Source: Synaphobranchus kaupii (taxonomy: Eukaryota; Chordata; Actinopteri; Anguilliformes; Synaphobranchidae). From it: a stretch of DNA of 64,000 nt. The position numbers and the translations under genes were made by a program. Shown here one piece after another: positions 43,480 through 52,076 of the stretch (position 1 is its first letter; every line of letters begins with the position of its first letter). The stretch is from contig CM056381.1 in assembly GCA_029718625.1 (NCBI GenBank), positions 50,772,157 through 50,836,156 of the forward strand, in the 5' to 3' direction. The notes beneath the pieces were generated by a model that was given only the letters and a program-made list of their open reading frames with translations, was not told the origin of the DNA and did no database searches.

Positions 43480-44610
43480 ATAAATTTTCCCCCATTCTTC
43501 CTGGCAGAACACCTCTAGCTCAGAAATGTTCTTCGGCCTCTTTACACGCGCGTTTGAGATCTCTCCACAGATTTCCAATAATATTCAAGTCTGTGGACTG
43601 TGGTGGCCATTCCAAAACCTTCACCCGTCTTTCCTGGAGGTAATTAATGGTTGATTTCCAGGTATACTTTAGATCATCGTCTTGCTGGAATACCCAACCC
43701 CTCTTCAACTTCAATGTCTGGATTGAAAATTAGCCTCTAGAATTTCTTGATATTTGGTGGAATCAATTCTTCCTTCCACCGGCACAATATTTCCTGTGCC
43801 CCCCACTGCCACACAACCCCAAAGCACAATGGATTCACCTCCATACTTAACAGTTGGTAAGGTGTTCATCTCTACAAATGCTTCATCCTTTTTTCTCCAA
43901 ACATACCTTCTTTGGTTGTGGCCAAAAAGTTAAATTTTGGCTTCGTCAGTCCAAAGCACATTGTTCCAAAATGCTTCAGGCTTCTCAAGGTTTTCTTTTG
44001 CATACTTCAGACGCTTTAAGGCTTCTTTCTGCCATGTAGGTCTTTGTTGTTTAAAGTAAGTTGCATTGTTGTCCTGTGAACAACTAAACCTGCATATGCT
44101 ACTCTTTTTTGCAGCTCTTTTGCAGTGTAGTGTGGGTTCTTCTGAGCATTTCTCACCAGGTCTCGGGCCATTCTATTTGAAATTGTTCTTGGTCTTCCAG
44201 ATCTTGCCTTGACATCAACTGTTCCATTTATCTTCCATTTATCTTCCATTTTCTGATAGTTTCTGACAGTGTAAATAGGTAGTTTGAAACGTTGAGAGTT
44301 TTTTTTAGCCGCCTTCTTGTTGGTGGAAGTGAACTATCTTGATTCTGACATCCTTGGACAACTGTTTAGAGAAACCCATGGTTGTTAACACCAGACAGAA
44401 CAGCCACTGCAGTCGGATGCTTTAGAAGGCATGGAGTTACTTCAGAATAAATAGTTCAGCCCTGGAATTATATTCACCTGACCCATTGAAGCCCTAACGA
44501 GTAAATCACCTGGGCCTGGGCCTTAGTAATCATCTTTTTAAAAAGTAACAAAGAATAATCCAAAAGGGTTCCCAAACTTTTGCACAGGGCCTTTTTCCTT
44601 TTTTTATTTT
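43480..44610 (-). pseudogene. Decayed Tc1-like transposon and transposase
   Basis: Minus-strand pieces: 44249-44016 (NGTVDVKARSGRPRTISNRM; NPHYTAKELQKRVA), then a decayed middle, then 43714-43520 (GWVFQQDDDLKYT with the second D; VKVLEWPPQSTDLN). The catalytic glutamate has become glycine (NIIGNLW in place of xIExLW). The 3' side (44555-44600) keeps the terminal-like CCAAACTTTTGCACAGGGCC. Multiple frameshifts; dead. Confidence 0.85.
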
Positions 44611-44868
44611 TGAAAAACATTTTGACCAGGGTTGCACCCCACGGTATAACTCATTAAAGAGTAACTACACCCACTGTCTCAGCTTGTCTCCGCCTACGAC
44701 ACAATTTTGAAAAATACTTTGTGGGGTGAGTGAGGGAGAGGGGTGCGGGCGGAGGAGCTGTGTCCATCGTCATTTGCATAAATTAACGTACATTGTACAA
44801 ATGATTTCGTATCGTATCTCGGATCAAACTGTCAAACGAGACATTGCACATCAATTATGAATGAAGAT
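44611..44868. other. No gene recognised
   Basis: Short spacer before the solo LTR. Nothing recognised. Confidence 0.5.
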
Positions 44869-44873
44869 TCAGC

Positions 44874-46305
44874 TGTGACGTTCCGTTCCCATCCAGTCCG
44901 TTTTCCCGGTTTTTGTCATGTCCCTCCGTGTCTTGTTGGATTCCCTTGTCCGTGTTTTCCCCTCTGCTTCAGGCTGGGCGTTTCTCCTCTGTCTCGCTCT
45001 CTTGATCTCCCACTTTAGTTTCTGCCTATCGCCTTCCCCGCTCGTTGCACACATTCCTCACCTATGTAATTGACAATCACTCCCGGTTACTTTCTTCACC
45101 TGTGCTTTATTGGTTCCAATTTCACTCCCCTATTTAACCCACCTGCTGTCTCCCCTTCTTTGTCGGTTCATTACCTGTGTTTCCGTCCTGACCCTGTTTG
45201 TTGCTCTCAAACTTAACTAACCAACCGTGTTTATGTCATGTCACGCTTCTGGTCTAGTATTCGTCAGCTTGCTGTCTTTTACCTGTTTACCTGGTTTGCA
45301 GTTTGGTAGCTATCCCTCCGAAACATTCTCTGTTGCATGCTACTTACCTGTCTCCCTTCAACCTCCAGACGCCGCGGTTCCAGCCTCCCTGTAGCTGTGT
45401 CTTGTCCTCCCTATGTCACCTACCTCCTGTACTTCGTTTACGGTTCCAGGATCCCTGAATGTTAGCCGGCTTCAGCAAGATTTGCCCGAGCCACGCCGCA
45501 CCTTCCAACTCTGCGGAGCTTTCTTCAGCTACAGTCCTGTCACAGTACCCTGCCATTAACCTCTGCTTTCTACCCCATTAATCAAGCTACCTACCCAGTC
45601 CGATTCCAGTCCAGCTCCAGCCCAGGTCTTGTCCAGTACCGGTGTTTCGTACACCTCCGTTAAAGTCCAGTTCCGGCTTGGAATAATTCCGTGCCGGCTT
45701 CCGTTTCCCTGAGTGGACCTCCCGGTCCAGTTCCAGTCCAGTTCCAGTCCAGTTCCAGTCCAGTACCAGTCCAGTTCCGGTGTGTTGTACACCTCTGGTA
45801 AAGTCCAGTTCCGGCTTGGAACAAGTTCCGTGCCGGCTTCCGTTTTCCTGAGTGGACCTCCCGGTCCAGTTCCAGTCCAGTTCCAGTCCAGTTCCGGTGT
45901 GTAATACACCTCCGATCAAGTCCAGTTCCGGCTTGGAACAAGTTCCGTGCCGCCTTCCGTTTTCCTGAGTGGACCTCCCGGTCCAGTTCCAGTCCAGACC
46001 CGGTGCCACTACTCCACCTTCCCTAACCAGTTCCGGCTTGGAACAGTAGGGCACTTCCGCACCCAGTCCGGCTTGGACTCCCAGTCCTGCACCCGTTTGG
46101 TTCCGGCTGGGAACCTACCTTGACTTTCAAGCCCAGCTCCGGCTTGGAGCAGTCCGTAAGGGACTCTACTTATGTTTAATTAATTAACCTATTTTCCTTT
46201 TCTGTACAGCTTTGGGACTACCCCAACGCTTAATAAAATTACCATTTTCCTTTGATTCTGCCTCAGTCGTGCATTTAGGTCCAAACCTTCCCCAGGATCG
46301 TAACA
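44874..46305 (+). mobile_element. Solo LTR, 1,432 bp
   Basis: Begins TGTGACGTTCC and ends GGATCGTAACA (TG...CA). The direct repeat TCAGC flanks it (44869-44873, 46306-46310), the 5-bp duplication of an LTR retroelement. CCAAT-like and CCTATTTAACCC at 45128-45140 could be promoter parts; AATAAA occurs at 46232-46237. No internal region follows, so it is the product of LTR-LTR recombination. Unrelated in sequence to the LTRs at 47627. Confidence 0.85.
45600..46060 (+). repeat. Nested minisatellite in the solo LTR
   Basis: Short units GTCCAGTTCCA inside a higher-order repeat of about 120 bp (AAGTCCAGTTCCGGCTTGGA ... TGAGTGGACCTCCCGGTCCA), three copies. It makes the Asn-Trp-Thr-Gly frames on the minus strand, which are not genes. 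Confidence 0.92.
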
Positions 46306-46310
46306 TCAGC

Positions 46311-46973
46311 AGCTGCATGGCCTATTTCTCACCTCAAATATTTTCAGAAACATATTTTAGTGGACTATTTAGGTGGAATAAGATAATTGAACAGGACGCC
46401 ACGTTGTTCCGGTTTAAAAACGTGGAGGCGAAACGAAAGTACACACACAGAAAACAAAGTACAAAATTGTACTTAAAGTGCTTGTCGCTGGGGCTGTACT
46501 CCATTGAGGTACAAAGTAGTACTCTTCGGTGCGAGTACTTTTTTGTACCTCTAAAAGTACAATTACATACTCCAAGTGACTAAAATGTACCTTTAAGCTC
46601 TGGTACAATAATGTACCCTTTGAAAGGGTACCAATATGTCCTTTCAGGGGTACCACCCCAGTGACAAGTCATTTTGTACCTTAATGTGACAAAATTGTAC
46701 CAAAAATATCCAGCCACACAAATTGACAATACATTTTTCTCCAGTTTATTTTTGAAGAAAGCAGTATCCACACAATTATGACAAGAGAGCATATTTCATA
46801 ACACAGATTACTCCTTGGCTGCATTTAAAAAATTATATCAAACCACAATGAAAAAAAGAAATAAGTATCCCACATAGTATCAATGTTTAAAATGTATTTT
46901 GGTATTCCGATTGTGAACACATCACTTATGGCATATTTAACATTGTTTACAGCTATTTGAGAAACACGTTGTA
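46311..46973. repeat. GTAC-rich repeat, otherwise no gene
   Basis: At 46430-46710 the word GTAC or TGTACC recurs more than a dozen times in both orientations (AAAATTGTACTTAAAG; TACCTTTAAGC; GGGTACCA). It looks like an inverted-repeat element internally built of GTAC motifs. Boundaries not determined. Confidence 0.5.
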
Positions 46974-47626
46974 TTACTTTTCCCTGAAATTGTACATCTC
47001 TGAGTTTGTCAATTTGAGAGCCTTCTGTAGGTCCAGAGGTAGAGATAAAAATGGTGTGCTTACACTTTTGCTGGGTGCCTTTTCAAAATCACCTAAGATA
47101 CTATGAGAAAACTCACAGCATTGTTTCATCAGATAACGGTTGCTTAGAGTCATAGTTATGTTCACCAAATTCCTACATTTACTAGTAATATTCTTACCTT
47201 CAAATCTCATACACCACAAAGAACGAAGAGGACCGTACATTAACATAAAGTCTGGGATAATGTATTAAGTAATGACACTTGGGTGTTAAAAAATTTCCAA
47301 ATACATCAGTCATCTCAGTGAGGAATTACACCAATAATTCTAAAATGGCAAGTTCCTCTTTTCTTACTTTAGTAGCCATGACAATATCCGCAATGTCTGC
47401 GCATAGTAAGAACACATGTCAGTATCGACTATTAGGTGGAACACGGTATGCCATTAGGAAAGGTAACAATCTGAATAGGCACCATTTCTGAGTGGCTGTT
47501 CCAACAATAACAAGTCTTTCAGTCAACGCCGTTGGCTTGTTTGCCTTGTCATTCTGCCCTATGCATAAATTCTTAAGCTCACCATTAATCTTTTCTATAG
47601 TTATATGCTTTTGTCTATGAGCTTTG
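46974..47626 (-). pseudogene. 3' half of a transposase-like gene, cut by the gypsy insertion
   Basis: The minus strand resumes the frame of the gene at 57701-58937 directly outside the LTR: AHRQKHITIEKINGELKNLC, LRLLPFLMAYRVPP, then after stops YGPLRSLWCMRFEGKNITSK and PFLSLPLDLQKALKL before the stop at 46974. The G-P-x3-LW-MRFE block is a signature I associate with a widespread family of uncharacterised fish and cnidarian transposon proteins. At least two stop codons and frameshifts break it near 47400 and 47300. Function not assigned; see the other half. Confidence 0.7.
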
Positions 47627-49236
47627 TGTAACCCAGGTCACTAAAATCCATAATTAGGATATGACCAAGCAAAATGGGTTAGAGATTTGTATAATTAACC
47701 TTTAGAGATATTGTTGGACTTACAGTGTGTATAATGGTTATAATTGAACTGGGTGATAACACAATGAAAGTGTGTGGGTTGAAACTTAGATCCCTTAAAC
47801 AGTGAGATTCTGCTTTAAGCAATGAGAATTGAGGTGAATATGAGATTGACACTTTAGTTGGCCATTTAGTGAGATAGCCACGCCTTACATGAGAATGATA
47901 TCTAAGTTTTACTGCGTCACATTCAGAACGCGGCGGACTGTGAAAGTGAGAAGTTCACGTTCGGTTGCTAAAAGATAGCTGACACCTGCGTGATCGGTAG
48001 AACTGACAAAAGTACTCCAAAGTTCGTTAGAACACAGATTTTGCATCACAAATGTGATGAAGGAACCTTGCTACTTGACTACACGTCATATCGCGGATTG
48101 GAACTTCGTTTTAATTAAGAAACGTTGTCGACTGAATTGGAACATTGGAAACATTGCTAATTGCCGAATCTCAGAATCTCCGTTGTGAATGCCGCCGTTG
48201 ACCGATAAGAATCCTTGGCCGGGTCTTTTTTTTGTTTTTGGATTTTGTTCTGCCTGGATGGTTCTTTAGTACCCCTTTTCCTGGTTGGGGTCGGACACAC
48301 ATCGTGATTACAGTAAGGTGAATTCAAGAAGATTTCTCGCTTCTTGGGAGGCGAGTGGCGAGCCATACCCCTGGACGGACACGTCGTGACAGCAGGTTGT
48401 GTTAACCAGAGCGGTAGGACAACCGCTTTCAAGTTGTTTCTTCACAGTAAGGAGACAAAAGGTTAGTCGTGTATATCCACATTACTTTGAACGGACAGCT
48501 AATTATCTGCCTTCATTAAGGACCCAAATCACTTTGAACGGACAGCTAATTATCTGCCTTCATAGAGGATGGACAGAGTGGATTTTACTCAAGTAGCCTA
48601 ACTGTTGAACTGAACTGCCTGAGAGAATTGTGATAAAAGAGTTCCAGACTGTAAAAATATATAAGGGGTATATTGGTACGTGTGTATGTACACACTGCTG
48701 TCCTGTGGGAGATCGCAGTGTCACACCTTGAAGTTGTTAATTATTTTCTTATTTGATTTTAAGAGGTAAGACACACACGGTAATCCAGAGCTGCCCTTCA
48801 GAGTTTATAGGGTTGATTTGGTGTGAATTAACAATAGACAAGTAAAAACTGGTTAAAACTAAAACTAGAGCTTGAGCATAAACAAATAGTTTAAATGTCA
48901 ATTGACATCCAAAACAACTTTAAATAGGAACCAACATAGAGTGAGACAATAAGGATAAAAGATAACAGGATCTGAAAGAAAAGAAATGAGTTATTCAGTG
49001 AATGTTCATTGTTGTTGTACTGCTATATGTTCAGTGATTCTTTGTATCTGAAAGAAGAGATACAGTGCCTTACGGTTCAATACAATTACCGTTTAACGTA
49101 TCCAATGACTTTGTGTCTTCTTGGTCTCACTTGTCATGTAGCAAACCTTACTCTCCCATGTCGAATCTATATCTCCTGATTAACTGGTCCACACTTAAGA
49201 TAGCCTACATACTACGTCAACCAGGCACCTGTTACA
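47627..49236 (+). repeat. 5' LTR of the gypsy element
   Basis: 1,610 bp, TGTAACCC...CTGTTACA. It holds a short internal direct duplication (ACTTTGAACGGACAGCTAAT twice, about 48483 and 48531). Start and promoter elements were not resolved. Confidence 0.95.
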
Positions 49237-49262
49237 ATATGGCGAGCCAGCCAGGAGAGTTT
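49237..49262 (+). other. Primer-binding region
   Basis: The LTR is followed by ATATGGCGAGCCAGCC. A primer-binding site would be expected to start at TGG (49240), complementary to a tRNA 3' CCA end. I cannot name the tRNA. Confidence 0.5.
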
Positions 49263-49281
49263 GAGTTCTGTTGAGTGACAA

Positions 49282-51243
49282 GTGACAATCCAAAGTAAAA
49301 TAGGAGTAAAGAAAAAATTCTTAACGAAGCTTTTCAAAATGGATATAGTGACCCAAGAAAACGTAAATGTCTCTAACTCCATTATTGTTAATGGGATTAC
49401 TCTAACTGAAGTAGACCAGGAACTTCAAGAGCATTTAGCAGCTCATGGTGCTATTTCAAATACGCTATACATAGATAATCCAAAATCTGAGTATCATCGC
49501 CATACCATAGTTGAGTTTACTGATAGGTCCGCCATGCAGACATTGAGGCCCCTACTACCCTTTGATCTCCAGAGCCCTACTAATCCCAATGTCACTTTTA
49601 ATGTGAGGGCTTTAGATAGTGTTTACGCCCCCCCGGCTACTAGTAGCACCATCAGGGAGCATCTGGAGAGATTGCAGGCTATTGCTAATGAAAGTGGAAA
49701 GCCATTTCAAGATATGCTCCAGGAGGAGCTGGCGAAGATGGGCGTGGTGGAACGACCAAAACCCTCTACTGAGGAACAAGCAGGGGCAGAGTTTCAAAGT
49801 CCCCAAGCGAGCCCTCGGACTCTTGAGGGTAACACCCCCCCAACGCATAGGGCTGTGACAAGGATTCCTCAGCTGGAGCTTACTGCTGTATTAAACCCCC
49901 CTTCACCCAGCGATTCTTCCTTGTCAAGAAGCCAATACCAAGAACCCAAAGACCCAGCCAAGGAAAATGTGCAGCTGATCGCCCCTCGCGGCTTACCCAG
50001 TGTTGATAGTGATTCCCGTGAGACCGTCGCGATCCACCCAGCTCTCACCGTAAATGATTTCAACCCCACTAGTGTGCAACGCGTCGTGGTTGAGCATGTC
50101 ATGAGGACTAGCGATGCTACCTCGCACCTGCAAGCTTCATTCCGCCTTCGGGTCTTCTCAGGGAAGAGCCCTCGACCGAATGGCGAATCTGATTTTGATA
50201 CCTGGCGCGCGAGTGTTGAATTCTTGCTCACTGACCCATCCATCTCTGATCTGCATCGAACCAGAAAGATTCTAGACAGTCTGCTGCCTCCGGCCACAGA
50301 CGTTATCAAGCACGTTAGCCCTCAAGCCTTGCCTTCAGTATACCTTGAGCAATTGGATTCAGTTTACGGGTCAGTGGAAGATGGTGATGAGCTTTTGGCT
50401 AAGTTCATGTCCACTTTGCAAGACGATGGGGAGAAGCCCTCAAGCTATTTACACCGATTGCAAGTTATCCTGAGCACAGCAGTCAGAAGAGGCGGTATTA
50501 TGGAGAGTGACCGTAATCGCTGTCTTCTGAGGCAGTTCTGCCGAGGCTGTTGGAACAATGTCTTAATCACTGATCTTCAGCTTGACCAAAGAAAGACCCA
50601 ACCACCTTCCTTCGCTGAGCTGGTGTTACTAATCAGGGCGGAGGAAGATCGACAAGCCACGAAGGAGGATCGCATGAGAAAACACCTGGGGATGCCCAAG
50701 CCGGCACTGGCTGCCCCCAGACCACGGACTGTGGCGAACCAACTAACTGCTTATCCCTGTGACACGTATGACTCCGAGGACACAGCCACTGGAATTCGTG
50801 CCCTGAAGGCACAAGTAGCAGAACTTCAAGCTCAATTTGCCGCTCCACGGACCTCAACTCGTAAGACAGTTAAGGTGGAACGATCTGAAGTGGATGAAAT
50901 CACGGCACTAAAGAAACAGGTTGCTGACCTCCAAGCCCAAATGGCCACTTTCCAAGCATCAAATCGCCAGGCTGATAGACCCACGCGGCGGCAGGAGATC
51001 GCACTCAGAGCCAACCCCGTCGAGCAGCTAAGTTCCAGTGGGCTGACAGCTAGCAGGCCACGCCCATGGTACTGTTTCCGATGTGGAGAAGATAGACACA
51101 TAGCGGCAAACTGTGTAGGTGAACCAAACCCTCGCCTAGTCGAGGAGAAGAAACATCAACTGAAAGAGAAGCAACAGCAGTGGGAGACTCAAGACGGTGC
51201 AACTGCCACCCAGCCGTTAAACGAGAGACAGCTTCCGTTGTAG
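49282..51243 (+). CDS. Gag polyprotein, PNMA-like
   Basis: 653 codons to TAG at 51241. An ATG at 49339 (MDIVTQENVNVSNSIIVNG) may be the real start, since the first 19 codons are lysine-rich leader. The middle part (about residues 285-470: FSGKSPRPNGESDFDTWRAS; PSSYLHRLQVILSTAVRRGG) resembles the capsid domain of vertebrate PNMA proteins, which are known to derive from gypsy gag. A CCHC knuckle near residue 600 (CFRCGEDRHIAANC) would bind RNA. Two repeats of a coiled-coil motif lie before it (LKAQVAELQAQ; LKKQVADLQAQ). It forms the particle that packages element RNA. The frame is intact and overlaps the protease frame by 64 bp or more. Confidence 0.92.
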   Translation: MTIQSKIGVKKKFLTKLFKMDIVTQENVNVSNSIIVNGITLTEVDQELQEHLAAHGAISNTLYIDNPKSEYHRHTIVEFTDRSAMQTLRPLLPFDLQSPTNPNVTFNVRALDSVYAPPATSSTIREHLERLQAIANESGKPFQDMLQEELAKMGVVERPKPSTEEQAGAEFQSPQASPRTLEGNTPPTHRAVTRIPQLELTAVLNPPSPSDSSLSRSQYQEPKDPAKENVQLIAPRGLPSVDSDSRETVAIHPALTVNDFNPTSVQRVVVEHVMRTSDATSHLQASFRLRVFSGKSPRPNGESDFDTWRASVEFLLTDPSISDLHRTRKILDSLLPPATDVIKHVSPQALPSVYLEQLDSVYGSVEDGDELLAKFMSTLQDDGEKPSSYLHRLQVILSTAVRRGGIMESDRNRCLLRQFCRGCWNNVLITDLQLDQRKTQPPSFAELVLLIRAEEDRQATKEDRMRKHLGMPKPALAAPRPRTVANQLTAYPCDTYDSEDTATGIRALKAQVAELQAQFAAPRTSTRKTVKVERSEVDEITALKKQVADLQAQMATFQASNRQADRPTRRQEIALRANPVEQLSSSGLTASRPRPWYCFRCGEDRHIAANCVGEPNPRLVEEKKHQLKEKQQQWETQDGATATQPLNERQLPL

Positions 51244-52076
51244 GGCAAACGGGGGCTGAAAGTGGAAACATGCGCCCTAGAAATGCTGCTCGAGTGACCA
51301 GCAAGCGTGCTTACCACGGAGCACCCTCCATCACCCTGCCTGCAGGGTTAGTGGGGACAAGGTGTACTGCTGAAGTAGTTATCAGTGGAAAAAGTGTGAA
51401 CTGTCTCTTGGACACGGGATCTCAAGTGACCACAATTCCCTTGTCTTTTTACGAGAGCCACTTGCCGTGTCACTCCATGAAGTCATTAGACAACCTACTG
51501 GAAGTTGAAGGCGCCAATGGGCAGGCAGTGCCCTATTTAGGATATGTGGAGCTGAACTTGACGTTTCCTAAAGAGTTCCTGGGGACAGAAATCGAAGTAT
51601 CTACCCTGGCGTTGGTAGTGCCAGACCTGGGTAACTTTCCCCAAATACTCATTGGCACAAATTCCCTGGATGTCCTTTACTCCAGCTACAATCAGAGGAA
51701 TACTGCCAGTCCTCAGCCAGCCCTCCATGGCTACCGAGCAGTTCTCAAGATCCTTGAAGTACGACAAAAACAAGCATGTAATGGTGCCTTGGGGTGGGTG
51801 AAGGTACAAGGTAACACCCCTGAAGTTGTGCCAGCAGGCCACACTGTCATCCTTGATGGAATGGTCCATGTGAGGGGAGCTCACACAGAAAGATGGGCCA
51901 CCATGGAGCCCCCATCGTCGGGTTCCCTGCCTGGTGGACTACTAATGGCCAGCTGCCTGTGTACGTTACCTGGTAATACCCCCTGTAAAGTGCCAGTCCT
52001 GCTGAGGAACGAGACCAGTAATGACATAGTAATTATTATAGACATAATAATGACCTCCAAAGACAGTGTTGGCTGA
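51180..52076 (+). CDS. Gypsy protease region
   Basis: Open 298 codons in the -1 frame to gag. The aspartic protease active site reads CLLDTGSQVTTIP (about 51405-51440), followed by a flap-like YLGYVELNLTF and an ILIGTN motif (the Ile-Gly-x-Asn end of retropepsins). It would process Gag and Gag-Pol. No start codon is needed if the frameshift works. The frame stops at 52074-52076, where pol continues in another frame; the stretch GACATAGTAATTATTATAGA just before looks like a local duplication that broke the frame. Confidence 0.88.
   Translation: MGDSRRCNCHPAVKRETASVVGQTGAESGNMRPRNAARVTSKRAYHGAPSITLPAGLVGTRCTAEVVISGKSVNCLLDTGSQVTTIPLSFYESHLPCHSMKSLDNLLEVEGANGQAVPYLGYVELNLTFPKEFLGTEIEVSTLALVVPDLGNFPQILIGTNSLDVLYSSYNQRNTASPQPALHGYRAVLKILEVRQKQACNGALGWVKVQGNTPEVVPAGHTVILDGMVHVRGAHTERWATMEPPSSGSLPGGLLMASCLCTLPGNTPCKVPVLLRNETSNDIVIIIDIIMTSKDSVG
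51216..51258 (+). promoter_or_regulatory. -1 ribosomal frameshift signal, gag to protease
   Basis: Heptamer GTTAAAC (51216-51222) is in phase G TTA AAC with gag. After 6 bases (GAGAGA), 51229-51240 can pair with 51246-51258 in a 12-bp stem with one bulged A and two G-U pairs, around a five-base loop containing the gag stop codon's first bases. The protease frame is exactly -1 relative to gag. Spacing and register match known -1 sites; GTTAAAC is a less common heptamer. Activity is inferred. Confidence 0.75.

Noticed and set aside
45556..46054. Minus-strand Asn-Trp-Thr-Gly repeat proteins
   Set aside because: Arise from the GTCCAGTTCC array of the solo LTR.
48157..48596. Small LTR-internal frames, duplicated at 56617-57056
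   Set aside because: Present in both LTRs only because the LTRs are copies; no domain or start support.
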